Shown here: in pieces, positions 23,497-33,159 of the stretch
How the letters are laid out: every line of letters starts with the position of its first letter
How positions within the stretch are numbered: the stretch's first letter is position 1
NCBI GenBank assembly: GCA_902800245.1
Contig: CADCDY010000016.1
Location: 1 to 57,833, forward strand
From: an uncultured Prevotellaceae bacterium
GTDB lineage: Bacteria; Bacteroidota; Bacteroidia; Bacteroidales; Bacteroidaceae
Direction of reading: 5' to 3'
DNA length: 57,833 nt
Notes under the pieces: model-generated
Databases searched by the model: none
Seen by the model: the letters and a program-made list of their open reading frames with translations, nothing else
Told to the model about the DNA's origin: nothing
Translations under genes and position numbers: made by a program

Positions 23497-25119
23497 TTAC
23501 TTATATTCAAACCAATCATAATCGGCATACATGTTGTCAGGAGAAGTGCATTGAGCAAATACACCAAGCATGACACCTGTGAATCCTCCAATCACCTCTG
23601 TACTGACATAGCGGAAATCCATCTTGCCCAGTGTTTGAAAGCGCTTGCCGTCATCAGAAACTTGCATGTAGTAATAGGCCGCATCTGAGGTGATGCGCAG
23701 ATACACCTTATTGCTGTTTAGCGGCACCTCCTTATCGCAGTGGGCCAATTCTCCGATGCGGATATTCGATTTGGCATATAGTTTTCTGTCTCGCTTCTCT
23801 ACGATTACATCATAGTGATTAAGTGGAGCAGCATAAGCCGTGATGCCCGTCTGCATGCCTTCTCCAATGTGTGACGCATCAAGCAGTGTTGTTGCCGTAA
23901 ACACCTTTTCTGTCTGACGACGTGCAACAAAAGTGGGAGAGGTTGCCTTGTCAAGCGTTGTTGTAGTAGGCTTTAAACGTAACCACCCCTTGCGCTCTGT
24001 AAGCGAATAGCGAGAATAATCAGGATTACCAATGCTATGCCATCCCCATGGCAAACCAATAGAACTGTAACTATCAGCTGGTACATCACGCTTGACATAG
24101 TTGAACTCCTCACACACGGGGTCAAGAGGCATTGGAACTTGAGGAAGTGTCGTACAATGCATATCAGTTGTCAGAGTGCCATTCCCATTCACAACAGGCC
24201 ATGCATTCTCATCCCACCGAACTGGAGCGAGCATTGTCTCACGTCCCATGACATGAAGCAGGTAACCGCTTGTGCGGTAGCCTAAGCAGATCATCCACCA
24301 CGTAGAGTCAGGTGCCTGAACGAGGTCAGCATGACCCAGTCCTTGAATCTCACTGTTCTGCATTTCCATATTGAAGTGCGAGAGGATAGGATTGGCACGA
24401 TTAGGTTCGTAAGGTCCAAAGAGGTTACGGCTACGCAGAATGTTGACATGATGCCCCTGCTCAGTTCCTCCCTCGGCAAGCAACATGTAGTAATAGCCAT
24501 CCTTTTTATAGATGTGTGGACCTTCTGGATAACGCCCACCCAGACCAGTGCCCAGATGATGAATTTCTCCAATCTTCTTGCCTGTTTCCACGTCTATCTC
24601 GCAGATCTTTATGTCACCTTCTTTCCAAAGGAAATAACACTTATCTCCCTCGAAATAGAGCGTAGGGTCGCAACTGCCGATAGCAAAGTCAATGACTATA
24701 GGCTCAGACCATTCGCCGGCAGGATTATCTGTCCATACATAGAAATGGCGACGAGAAGGGAAAACCGTTGTCACCATATAAAAACGCCCTTTGTTCTCTC
24801 GTATAGTCGTTGCATATACGCCAGCATTCGTCCACCCCAATTCTGAATTGTCCTGTTTATAAAGACCTGTGAGGTCGAGCTGGGAAGGTCGAGTCAGGCA
24901 GTTGCCTATCTGCTCCCAATGGATCAGGTCCTTAGAGTGGAACACAGGCACCCCTGGGAAATACTGGAAGGTGCTATTTACCAGATAAAAGTCATCGCCT
25001 GCACGGCACACGCTCGGGTCGGCATGGAACCCTGGCAGCACAGGATTTTTGAATCCTTGGGCACTCACTGTCAATGCAAGAGCTACCAGTGTGGCTGTGA
25101 TAAATGTCCTGATCTTCAT
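23497..25119 (-). CDS. GH43-family glycoside hydrolase (beta-xylosidase/arabinofuranosidase type)
   Basis: 540 residues. Signal peptide to ALTVSAQ. Five-bladed propeller of GH43: catalytic base Asp34 in GFHADPSVC, pKa-modulating Asp near 150 in IGSCDPTLYF, and general acid Glu near 258 in NSEIQGLGHADL. The C-terminal 190 residues are a beta-sandwich (concanavalin-like) domain as in xylosidase XynB-type enzymes. It should remove xylose or arabinose side units from plant polysaccharide. It stands alone, not in a polysaccharide utilisation locus with SusC/SusD. Confidence 0.92.
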   Translation of the reverse strand: MKIRTFITATLVALALTVSAQGFKNPVLPGFHADPSVCRAGDDFYLVNSTFQYFPGVPVFHSKDLIHWEQIGNCLTRPSQLDLTGLYKQDNSELGWTNAGVYATTIRENKGRFYMVTTVFPSRRHFYVWTDNPAGEWSEPIVIDFAIGSCDPTLYFEGDKCYFLWKEGDIKICEIDVETGKKIGEIHHLGTGLGGRYPEGPHIYKKDGYYYMLLAEGGTEQGHHVNILRSRNLFGPYEPNRANPILSHFNMEMQNSEIQGLGHADLVQAPDSTWWMICLGYRTSGYLLHVMGRETMLAPVRWDENAWPVVNGNGTLTTDMHCTTLPQVPMPLDPVCEEFNYVKRDVPADSYSSIGLPWGWHSIGNPDYSRYSLTERKGWLRLKPTTTTLDKATSPTFVARRQTEKVFTATTLLDASHIGEGMQTGITAYAAPLNHYDVIVEKRDRKLYAKSNIRIGELAHCDKEVPLNSNKVYLRITSDAAYYYMQVSDDGKRFQTLGKMDFRYVSTEVIGGFTGVMLGVFAQCTSPDNMYADYDWFEYK

Positions 25120-25285
25120 GTATATTTTTGTAAAACTGATTAATTCTGCGTGTAAGATTTGCGTATTTATGCTGTTATTTCTTCACCCAGTCTTCCAATT
25201 CCTTCTTGGTTGCTCGATTCAGCAGTTTGCCTTTCTAAAAAGGACGATAAGGACGTTTCAATCTGTTATGCGAAAAGCTGCACTA

Positions 25286-26212
25286 TTATTTCAGTTCCTT
25301 TGCTGGCCAACCGTAGTCCTGATACACAGTGGCAGAGAGTCCGTGGTCGCGAACGAATGCCCGCAGCACATCATGCCTGAGCGATTCGTGCTCATCGCCA
25401 TCGCTGTGGTGGATTTGGAAGGATTCGAAATATTCGCCGAAAATGCGCTTGGCACTGGGCAGGAAACGAGAGCCGTCCTCAACCTGTTCGAAGTCTTTCA
25501 CATAAAAGTTCTCCCCAATCTGACAGATGTGCATCAGGCCAGGATGACTGCCGCCAGAGACGCATTTCAGCGTGTCGCCTTCCTGTTTGTAGTTGTACAC
25601 CCTGAAATCGCCCCAGATACGGATGTCTGTGGAATCGCTGTCGTTGACGGCGACCTCTTGGTAGACGGGTACGCTGTATTCACCCTTAGCATAGTGGCCA
25701 GCAATCTGTTCGGCCAGATAGCATTCGACGGCTGCGTAGTAATCCTTCACCTGCTCGTTGACCATTACAATCGTCTTGTCGGCATACTTCTTGTCGAGGA
25801 TGATGAGCGAGATGGGTTGTGTGCTGTATGACTGAGCCTCTCCCACATTGGCATCGTAGAAGTATAACAGCGTGTCGCCCTGCTCTTCAAGTCTGTCTGG
25901 AGTGATTTCCGTGGCGAGATTCGTTACAGGCATGACGATGGCCAGCACGAACTGCTTGGTGAAGTCAATCTCCGTTGGCTTTCCATCGTTGCCCATCGTC
26001 GTAGCCATGCCGAAGAGCTTACCGAACTCCTCTGCCGTCGTAATCTTCGGACTCGCAGGAATCTCCTGATCGTTTTTGAAGAAGTAGTTCTTGGCCACCT
26101 CAAAGGTCACTTCATTACTTTTTTCGTCGCTCTCAGCGGGAGCGACAGCCTGCTTGTTTTCACATGCTGCGAAAATAATCATGGCAGCGAAAGCGAATAA
26201 AATCTTTTTCAT
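25286..26212 (-). CDS. Lipoprotein of unknown function, two-part
   Basis: 308 residues. Lipobox FAAC (Cys17). The N-terminal half (about 40-165) resembles small beta-rich proteins of PrcB-like type (FVLAIVMPVTN, PISLIILDKKYADKTIVMVN). The second half is a separate alpha/beta unit (IRIWGDFRVYNYKQEGDTLKC, GLMHICQIGENFYVKDFEQVEDG) that I do not recognise by name but that looks like a common Prevotella accessory domain. Monocistronic, promoter TAAATTTG near 26277-26270. Confidence 0.65.
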   Translation of the reverse strand: MKKILFAFAAMIIFAACENKQAVAPAESDEKSNEVTFEVAKNYFFKNDQEIPASPKITTAEEFGKLFGMATTMGNDGKPTEIDFTKQFVLAIVMPVTNLATEITPDRLEEQGDTLLYFYDANVGEAQSYSTQPISLIILDKKYADKTIVMVNEQVKDYYAAVECYLAEQIAGHYAKGEYSVPVYQEVAVNDSDSTDIRIWGDFRVYNYKQEGDTLKCVSGGSHPGLMHICQIGENFYVKDFEQVEDGSRFLPSAKRIFGEYFESFQIHHSDGDEHESLRHDVLRAFVRDHGLSATVYQDYGWPAKELK

Positions 26213-26360
26213 ACGCTGTTTCTATTATTTCATAATCTCTTGCATTGCAATTCTCCTAAAATATGTTGCAAATTTACTCATTTATGGCGAAATACGAATA
26301 ACAATGCGTAAATTTGTGCCAAGTTTTAACAAAAGTTGAGAATGGGCAAAAAAGATATTA

Positions 26361-27356
26361 TTATCGGAAGGAATCCGTGAGGAGTTTGATTTCGATTTGT
26401 GGGCTTATGCGCTCGTACAATATATTATATACTGCGTCGAGGATGGGCATGTTGACGTGGCAGTGGCGGTTGATTTCCTTCATACACTTGGTGCCGAAAT
26501 AGCCCTCGGCAATCATCTCCATCTCTATCTGGGCACTCTTGACGCTGTAGCCCTTGCCTATCATGGTGCCGAAGGTGCGATTGCGCGAGAAATTAGAGTA
26601 GCCCGTGACGAGGAGGTCGCCCATATAGACGCTGTCGGCAATGTTGCGCTCGACGGGATTGATGACGGTCAGGAATCGCGCCATCTCCTGCACGGCATTG
26701 GCCATGAGGACGGCCTGGAAGTTGTCGCCAAACTTCAGACCGTTGCAGATGCCGGCGGCAATGGCATAGACATTCTTCAGCACGGAACTGTATTCGATGC
26801 CGATGACGTCGGCAGAGGTCTTGGTCTTGATGAACGGACTGCTGAGAATATCGGCAAAGGCCTGCGCCTTGTCGCGGTCGGCACAACCGATGGTGAGGTA
26901 GCTGAGGCGTTCCAAAGCCACCTCCTCGGCATGTGAGGGACCACCGATGCAGGCGAGATTCTCGTAGGGCACGTCATAGACCTGATGAAAATATTCTGAG
27001 CAGACGAGGTTTTCGTCGGGCACGATACCCTTGATGGCCGTGACGATGTATTTGTCGCGCAAACGAACCTTCAGTTTCTTGAGGTGACTCTTGAGGTATG
27101 GCGAAGGTGTGACGAACACCAGCGTGTCGTACTGCTCGGCAATCTTGTTGAGGTCGCTGGAGAAAAATATCTCGTCGGTATTGAAACGTACGCTCTGCAG
27201 GTAGGCGGGGTTGTGGCCCAGGCGACGGAAATCATCGATGCGGTCGTCGCGACGCATATACCAGCCAATGTGGTGAGTCTTGCCCACTACTATCTTGGCT
27301 ATGGCCGTTGCCCACGAGCCGCCACCGATAATCGCTATTCTACCACAGTCGTACAT
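26361..27356 (-). CDS. gpsA: Glycerol-3-phosphate dehydrogenase [NAD(P)+]
   Basis: 331 residues. N-terminal Rossmann motif IAIIGGGSWATAIAKI, GPSHAEEVA, catalytic Lys in SVLKNVYAIAAG and the NRTFGTMIGKGYS region are all present. It supplies sn-glycerol-3-phosphate for phospholipids. Directly downstream of lysS on the same strand with a 24-base gap that holds a 7-bp tandem repeat. Confidence 0.93.
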   Translation of the reverse strand: MYDCGRIAIIGGGSWATAIAKIVVGKTHHIGWYMRRDDRIDDFRRLGHNPAYLQSVRFNTDEIFFSSDLNKIAEQYDTLVFVTPSPYLKSHLKKLKVRLRDKYIVTAIKGIVPDENLVCSEYFHQVYDVPYENLACIGGPSHAEEVALERLSYLTIGCADRDKAQAFADILSSPFIKTKTSADVIGIEYSSVLKNVYAIAAGICNGLKFGDNFQAVLMANAVQEMARFLTVINPVERNIADSVYMGDLLVTGYSNFSRNRTFGTMIGKGYSVKSAQIEMEMIAEGYFGTKCMKEINRHCHVNMPILDAVYNILYERISPQIEIKLLTDSFR

Positions 27357-27370
27357 ATTCTGGCTTTTTG

Positions 27371-27391
27371 CAGTTAGCTATTAGCAGTTAG
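27371..27391. repeat. 7-bp tandem repeat over the lysS stop codon (CAGTTAG x3)
   Basis: CAGTTAG, CTATTAG, CAGTTAG in register. It covers the last codons and stop of lysS (stop at 27383-27381) and part of the lysS-gpsA gap. Confidence 0.8.
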
Positions 27392-29111
27392 CTTTTTCAA
27401 TCCAGGCGGCTACTTCATCTACGGAAGGCTTCTGGAGGTCGAGCTTGTACTTCTTGAAGATCTCACCGATTTTCTGCTGCAGGCCCTGAGGCTTCTCGTC
27501 CTTGATGTTTGTAATCAGGTTGAAACCAGCCTTGCGCAGTACAGGAACGATGTCCTCAGGAACACCAATCTCGGCCCACTCGGCTACAGACGACTGAGGA
27601 ATCTTCTTCTCAGGCTTCATCTGTGGGAACAGCATTACCTCGCCAATAGCGAACTTACCAGTCATCAGCATCACCAGACGGTCGATACCGATACCGATAC
27701 CGAAGGTAGGAGGCATACCGTACTGCAGAGCGCGCAGGAAGTCGTGATCGATGATCATTGCCTCGTCGTCGCCCTTATCAGCAAGCTTCATCTGCTCGAT
27801 GAAACGCTCCTCCTGATCGATAGGATCGTTGAGCTCAGAATAAGCATTGGCCAGCTCCTTTCCATTGACCATCAGTTCGAAACGCTCTGTGAGTCCGGGC
27901 TTAGAGCGGTGCATCTTGGTAAGTGGTGACATCTCTACAGGATAGTCGGTAATAAATGTAGGCTGGATGAATGTGCCCTCGCAGAACTCGCCAAAGAGCT
28001 CGTCGATAAGCTTACCCTTACCCATGGTCTCATCAACGTCCATACCCTTAGAGAGGCAGAACTGTCGAATCTCGTCCTCGGTCTTGCCATCGCAGTCGAA
28101 ACCGGTCTTCTCCTTGATAGCATCGAGGATAGGCAGGCGACGGAACGGGGCCTTGAACGAGATGATGTTGCCATCGATCTCAACCTCGGGCTTGCCATTA
28201 ACAGCTGTACAGATCTGCTCGAGCATCTGCTCGGTGAAGGTCATACCCCACAGCAGGTCCTTATAGCTGACGTAGAGCTCCATGCAGGTGAACTCAGGGT
28301 TGTGGGTCTTGTCCATACCCTCGTTGCGGAAGTTCTTTCCCATCTCGTACACACCCTCGAAGCCGCCCACGATGAGGCGCTTCAGATACAGCTCTGTGGC
28401 GATACGCATGTACATATCCTGATTGAGCGCATTGAAGTGGGTGATGAACGGGCGGGCCGAGGCACCACCTGCGATGCTTTGCAGGATAGGAGTATCAACC
28501 TCGGTATAACCAGCGTTGTCGAGAATGCTGCGCATGGTACGGATAATCGTTGCACGCTTCAGGAAGGTATCCTTGACGCCCTCGTTGACCACCAGGTCGA
28601 CATAACGCTGGCGATAGCGCAACTCGGGATCGTCGAACTTATCGTAGGCCACACCATCCTTATATTTCACGATAGGCAATGGCTTGAGGGCCTTTGACAG
28701 CAGCGTCAGCTCCTTGCAATGGACGCTGATTTCGCCTGTCTGGGTGCGGAACACGAAACCCTTGATGCCAATGAAGTCGCCAATGTCGAGTAACTTCTTG
28801 AAAACGGTATTGTATAACTCCTTGTCGTCGCCAGGGCAGAGATCATCACGCGTAATATAGACCTGAATGCGGCCTTTGGAGTCCTGTAATTCTACAAACG
28901 AAGCCTTACCCATGACACGACGGCCCATCATACGGCCTGCAATGCTCACCTCGCGGGGCTCGGCATCATCCTGAAAGCTCTCTACAATCTCGGTAGAGAA
29001 TGCGTTGGTAGGAAATTCTGCTGCGGGATAGGGATTGATACCCATCTCGCGCAACTGTTGCAGGCTCTCACGTCTGCCGATTTCTTGTTCACTAAGTTCT
29101 AAAACGTTCAT
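27381..29111 (-). CDS. lysS: Lysyl-tRNA synthetase (class II)
   Basis: 576 residues. OB-fold anticodon-binding domain (about 60-165), then the class II core with motif 1, motif 2 (FRNEGMDKTHNPEFTCME) and motif 3 (GIGIGIDRLVML). A C-terminal extension of about 70 residues (PVLRKAGFNLITNIKDEKPQ...) typical for Bacteroidetes follows. The end of the protein (KANC) is encoded by a tandem repeat. Promoter TATCTTTG at 29153-29146 gives a leader of about 30 bases. Confidence 0.95.
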   Translation of the reverse strand: MNVLELSEQEIGRRESLQQLREMGINPYPAAEFPTNAFSTEIVESFQDDAEPREVSIAGRMMGRRVMGKASFVELQDSKGRIQVYITRDDLCPGDDKELYNTVFKKLLDIGDFIGIKGFVFRTQTGEISVHCKELTLLSKALKPLPIVKYKDGVAYDKFDDPELRYRQRYVDLVVNEGVKDTFLKRATIIRTMRSILDNAGYTEVDTPILQSIAGGASARPFITHFNALNQDMYMRIATELYLKRLIVGGFEGVYEMGKNFRNEGMDKTHNPEFTCMELYVSYKDLLWGMTFTEQMLEQICTAVNGKPEVEIDGNIISFKAPFRRLPILDAIKEKTGFDCDGKTEDEIRQFCLSKGMDVDETMGKGKLIDELFGEFCEGTFIQPTFITDYPVEMSPLTKMHRSKPGLTERFELMVNGKELANAYSELNDPIDQEERFIEQMKLADKGDDEAMIIDHDFLRALQYGMPPTFGIGIGIDRLVMLMTGKFAIGEVMLFPQMKPEKKIPQSSVAEWAEIGVPEDIVPVLRKAGFNLITNIKDEKPQGLQQKIGEIFKKYKLDLQKPSVDEVAAWIEKANC

Positions 29112-29158
29112 ATCTTGTCATATAATTATTCACAATGCGTCTGCAAAGATACGAAATA

Positions 29159-29186
29159 ATTGATAATTGACCATTGACAATTGACA
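29159..29186. repeat. 7-bp tandem repeat (ATTGACA x4)
   Basis: ATTGATA, ATTGACC, ATTGACA, ATTGACA in register, between the divergent lysS and ROK genes. Nearly the same sequence occurs inverted at 37114-37148. Confidence 0.85.
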
Positions 29187-29289
29187 ATTTTTTGCCTTTG
29201 ACGTTAAATATTTGCTAAATTCTTGACAAAAATTTGGTGGTTTCAGAATTTTTTCTTACTTTTGTAGCATTAATAGCGAAACGGAAACT

Positions 29290-30270
29290 ATGATACATGA
29301 AACAATCAAGACTCGCGTAGTAGGTGTAGACATACAAATTGACACCACCACCCTGGCTGTCATCGATGTGCGTGGAAACATCATTGCCAGAGAGAGCTTC
29401 ACCACGGGAACGAATCCGAACATCGGTGATTTTGCGTCGATATTGAGCGAACGTGTGATGACCATAGTAGAGCAGAACGGTGGTTACGAGAGCATCCGTT
29501 CGCTGGGAATCTGCTCTCCGAGCGCCAACTACATGACAGCATGTATCGAGAATGCCCCGAACCTGCCCTGGAAAGGTGTCGTGCCCTTGGCAGCAATGAT
29601 GCGCGACAGGCTGGGACTGGCCGTAGCACTGGGCAATAACGCCTATGCCCGCGGTTTGGGCGAGCTGGCCTTCGGTGTGGCTCACGGCATGAAGGACTTC
29701 GTCCTGCTGACGATGGGCGGTGGTGTCGGCAGTTGCATCTTCATCAACGGTCAATACTACGCTGGCCATGACGGTTTTGCAGGCGAGATAGGCCATAGCA
29801 TGGCCCGCCATGAGGGACGTCTCTGTGGTTGTGGCAATAAAGGCTGTCTGGAGATGTATTGTGCGCGAAAGGGTATCCGCATGACCGCTAAGGAGGTGAT
29901 GGCCGAGAGCGACAAGCCCTCGAAGATGCGCCTGATAGAAGACCTGACAGTGGACCAGATTGTGGCTTTCTGCGATATGGGCGACGAACTGGCCATCGAG
30001 ACGCTGCGTCGGACGGGTAATGTGCTGGGAGAAACGCTGGCAAACTATGCCACCACCATCAATCCTGAGGCATTTATCTTTACAGGCAGCGTGTCGCGCT
30101 GTGGCGACTGGCTGTTTGACCCTGCCTGGGAGAGTTTCAACGAACACATCTTCCATAACATCAAGGGTAAGGTGAAGTTCCTGTTGTCGCAGTTTGACGA
30201 GCGGGAAGCAAACCTACTGGGAGCCAGCGTTTTGGCATGGAACGTAAAGGAATACTCTCTATTTAAGTAA
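29290..30270 (+). CDS. ROK-family protein, catalytic Asp replaced by Asn
   Basis: 326 residues with the ROK fold. The zinc site is intact (GEIGHSMARHEGRLCGCGNKGCLE). Two features argue against normal sugar-kinase activity: the phosphate loop, usually DxGGTxT, reads DIQIDTTT (14-21), and the catalytic Asp of the GND motif is Asn117 (GNNAYARGLGE). There is no DNA-binding domain at the N terminus. Tandem with a paralogue that keeps the Asp. May be a sugar sensor or a regulatory partner of it. Confidence 0.85.
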   Translation: MIHETIKTRVVGVDIQIDTTTLAVIDVRGNIIARESFTTGTNPNIGDFASILSERVMTIVEQNGGYESIRSLGICSPSANYMTACIENAPNLPWKGVVPLAAMMRDRLGLAVALGNNAYARGLGELAFGVAHGMKDFVLLTMGGGVGSCIFINGQYYAGHDGFAGEIGHSMARHEGRLCGCGNKGCLEMYCARKGIRMTAKEVMAESDKPSKMRLIEDLTVDQIVAFCDMGDELAIETLRRTGNVLGETLANYATTINPEAFIFTGSVSRCGDWLFDPAWESFNEHIFHNIKGKVKFLLSQFDEREANLLGASVLAWNVKEYSLFK

Positions 30271-30318
30271 TAACTAATTCTAACTAAACAATACTAAAAA
30301 ACAAAGTTTCTTACTACT

Positions 30319-31296
30319 ATGGATGAAGAACTGAAAAGTAAGGTTATCGGAGTCGACATCAGTATTGAGCGTACGACGCTCGCCATCGTCGATATCCGCG
30401 GAAACATTTTAGCAGAAGACAGTTTCGTAACTTCCGACTATCAGAATATCAGTGAATACGTGTCGGAACTATCAGACCGCCTCTACTTACTGATGGAGAA
30501 CAATGGGGGATATGAGAAGATTCGCTCGATAGGAATCAGCGCGCCCAGTTGCAGTTCGATAACAGGATGCATCATTAATGCCGCCAACCTGCCTTGGAAG
30601 GGTGAGATTCCCTTGGCAGCACTGATACGCGACCGCATGGGAATGGCCGTCGCAGTGGGCAACGACGCCCACGTAGCAGCATTAGGTGAATATACCTATG
30701 GTGCAGCTCACGGACTGAAGGACTTTATCATCGTCAGCCTGGGTGTGGGCGTAGGCAGTTGTTTCTTCTCGCAAGGCCGTGAGCACATAGGAACAGAAGG
30801 ATATGCCGGTGAGTGGGGACATGCTACTTTGTTTGACGGCGGACGTCAGTGCGGCTGTGGTAAGAAAGGCTGTATTGAGTCGTACGTCGGTGCTCACGGT
30901 ATTGTCCGCACGGCCAAGGACCTGCTTTTGGAGTCGGACGAGCCGTCACTGATGCGCGATATTGATCACTTGAACCCCAAGAACATTTTTGAATGTTGCG
31001 AGCAAGGTGACGCCTTGGCTATTGAGACCTACAGTAAGACGGGCTATCTGCTGGGCTTGGCATTGGCTAACTACGCCAACATTATCAATCCGCAGGCTAT
31101 CATTCTGACGGGTGGTATCTCGCGTGCCGGCCAATATTTGCTGGATCCCACGCGTGAATCGTTTGAGGAACACGTGTTCCCCAACATGCGCAATAAAGTG
31201 AGAATCGTGGTGTCGAGAATGGACAACCGCGAGCGCGACGTGCTGGGAGCAAGCGCTCTGGCATGGGAAGTACCAGAGTACTCGCTGTTTAAGTAA
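30319..31296 (+). CDS. ROK-family protein (putative sugar kinase or sensor)
   Basis: 325 residues, clearly a tandem duplicate of the gene just upstream (48-base gap; shared VDIRGNI, NNGGYE.IRS, LPWKG.IPLAA, PEYSLFK end). It keeps the presumed catalytic Asp116 (GNDAHVAALGE) and the zinc motif CGCGKKGCIE. The phosphate loop is unusual (DISIERTT for DxGGTxT), as in the ROK repressors NagC and Mlc. Substrate cannot be told. Confidence 0.85.
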   Translation: MDEELKSKVIGVDISIERTTLAIVDIRGNILAEDSFVTSDYQNISEYVSELSDRLYLLMENNGGYEKIRSIGISAPSCSSITGCIINAANLPWKGEIPLAALIRDRMGMAVAVGNDAHVAALGEYTYGAAHGLKDFIIVSLGVGVGSCFFSQGREHIGTEGYAGEWGHATLFDGGRQCGCGKKGCIESYVGAHGIVRTAKDLLLESDEPSLMRDIDHLNPKNIFECCEQGDALAIETYSKTGYLLGLALANYANIINPQAIILTGGISRAGQYLLDPTRESFEEHVFPNMRNKVRIVVSRMDNRERDVLGASALAWEVPEYSLFK

Positions 31297-31298
31297 GG

Positions 31299-31325
31299 AG
31301 TTAACAACGTTAGAATAGTTAAGTT
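31299..31325. repeat. 9-bp tandem repeat (AGTTAACAA-type x3)
   Basis: AGTTAACAA, CGTTAGAAT, AGTTAAGTT, with GTTA every nine bases, directly after the stop codon of the second ROK gene. Confidence 0.6.
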
Positions 31326-31332
31326 AACAAAG

Positions 31333-33012
31333 CTAATATTTGAAACTACTGCCTCCTACGAACTCACGCATGATGCTCGTGGGAGGTATTTCTTTGTCGC
31401 TCACGGGCAGGAAATAGTGGATGAATTTGAGCAGGCGGTGGGCCTCCGCATATTCAGGACAGTTTCTTTGTACTGACGAGAGGATAATCTCCGCATGGGT
31501 GCGCAGGACGGCAAACTCGATGTTCAGTGCCGAGTTGAACATAGCGTCGGCAGTTTCCTGATAGGGGAATATCCATTTATCCTCCGCCTCACAGACGTTC
31601 TTCCACTGAGCAATGGTCTCACGCGCCGTATAGGCCCCTTTGTTGTAGTCGCGGATGATGCGTCGCAACAGGCGGTTGTCGCGGACGGGTATCCAGTTGT
31701 GATCGTCGAGTGAGATGCTGGTAAGGGCAGAGATGTAGATCTTGTACTTCAGCGAGTCTTCGATATTCTGTGTCAGCTTGGGGTTCAGCGCATGGATACC
31801 CTCGATTATCAGCACCGTATCGCCTGCCAGCTTCAGCTTTTTGCCATTCCATTCGCGCTTGCCTGTGGTGAAGTTGTATTCCGGAACTTCCACGCGCTCG
31901 CCTTTCATCAACCTTGACAAATGGTCCTCCAGCAGCGCATAGTCCACCGTCTCGATATTGTCGAAGTCGTAGTCGCCATTGGGTAACTTGGGGGTATCCA
32001 CGCGATTGACGAAATAGTCGTCAGTAGAGAACGACATCGGACGCAGGCCACAGGCCAGCAGTTGGATGGAAAGTCGCTTGCAGAACGTGGTCTTTCCTGA
32101 TGACGACGGGCCAGTGATAAGAACCAGTCGAATGGGGTTCTCTTCCGCATGGAATCGGCGTTCAATGTCTTCTGCTATCTGCACAATCTTCTTCTCCTGC
32201 AGGGCTTCGCTGACCTGTATCAGTTCTGAGGCATGGCCTTTCAGTATCGCTTTGTTGACGTCACCAGCATTCGACAGTCGCATGATGATATCCCATTTCG
32301 TTTTCTCACGGAACATTTCATACGTCTTAGGCATATCCACCTTTTCAGCCAGAATGGTAGGATTGTTCCAATCGGGTACACGCAGCAGCATACCGTCGTG
32401 ATAAGGCTCCAGTCCGAAGACCTTCAGATAGCCTGCACTGGGCACCAGAGGACCGTAATAGTAGTCGGCAGTATCGCCCAGCATATAGTAGTCGCTATAT
32501 ATCTGTCCGCTGGTTTCCAGCAGTTTCACCTTGTCGGAGAAACCTCGTTCAGAAAACACGCGAATGGCCTCTTCGTTGGTAGCCTCCGTGCGACGGAAAG
32601 GCATATCCAGATTTACGATTTCCTTCATCCGCTCGCAAATCTGCTCTATGTCGCCATCTGTCAGACCTTCATTATTTTTCTTCTTGAAATTACAATAATA
32701 GCCACGCGATATGGTGTGTTCGATGAATAGTTTCGAACCAGGGAAAACATCCTGCGTGGCCTTGTAGAGCAGGAAACACAGGGAACGCACGTAGACGCGA
32801 TGTCCACTGCCTTCGCGGGCATCCAGAAATTCCACGTCGCGATTCTGGTAGAGTCGGAACTTCAGTCCTTCTGAGGCGTTATTCACTTTCGCTGACACTA
32901 CGGGGTAAGGCAGTTTGATTTCGTCAGCAAACTCTTGGTATACATCCAATAGCGAACAGCCTTCTGGGAAAGCCTTCGTCACGTTGTTGTTCTTGCAGCG
33001 AATGTGTAGCAT
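31333..33012 (-). CDS. Nucleoside (uridine) kinase with TGS-like N-terminal domain
   Basis: 559 residues from the ATG at 33012. The N-terminal part (MLHIRCKNNNVTKAFPEG, DGDIEQICERM) resembles the TGS and editing-like domains of threonyl-tRNA synthetase. The C-terminal half is a uridine-kinase-type P-loop domain: LITGPSSSGKTTF (Walker A), STDDYF and VLIIEGIHALNP. It likely phosphorylates a pyrimidine or other nucleoside in salvage. The fusion is common in Bacteroidetes. Converges with the ROK pair. Confidence 0.88.
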   Translation of the reverse strand: MLHIRCKNNNVTKAFPEGCSLLDVYQEFADEIKLPYPVVSAKVNNASEGLKFRLYQNRDVEFLDAREGSGHRVYVRSLCFLLYKATQDVFPGSKLFIEHTISRGYYCNFKKKNNEGLTDGDIEQICERMKEIVNLDMPFRRTEATNEEAIRVFSERGFSDKVKLLETSGQIYSDYYMLGDTADYYYGPLVPSAGYLKVFGLEPYHDGMLLRVPDWNNPTILAEKVDMPKTYEMFREKTKWDIIMRLSNAGDVNKAILKGHASELIQVSEALQEKKIVQIAEDIERRFHAEENPIRLVLITGPSSSGKTTFCKRLSIQLLACGLRPMSFSTDDYFVNRVDTPKLPNGDYDFDNIETVDYALLEDHLSRLMKGERVEVPEYNFTTGKREWNGKKLKLAGDTVLIIEGIHALNPKLTQNIEDSLKYKIYISALTSISLDDHNWIPVRDNRLLRRIIRDYNKGAYTARETIAQWKNVCEAEDKWIFPYQETADAMFNSALNIEFAVLRTHAEIILSSVQRNCPEYAEAHRLLKFIHYFLPVSDKEIPPTSIMREFVGGSSFKY

Positions 33013-33159
33013 AGCAATCAATCGTTTTTAGTTGTTTGCAAAGATACGACAAAAACCGTAAAACACCAAAGAAAAATGCTTTTTTCTATCATTTTTTTGC
33101 AACCGAGTTGCGAAAGCTTTTTCCTACCTTTGCACCCAGAAACAATAAAACGAGAAAAT

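Noticed and set aside
23497..25119. Polysaccharide utilisation locus around the GH43 gene
   Set aside because: No SusC/SusD-like pair or glycan-sensing regulator is found next to it.
30271..30300. 10-bp tandem repeat (ACTAA every ten bases) between the ROK genes
   Set aside because: Only five bases recur in an AT-rich gap; could be chance, so not listed with the arrays.
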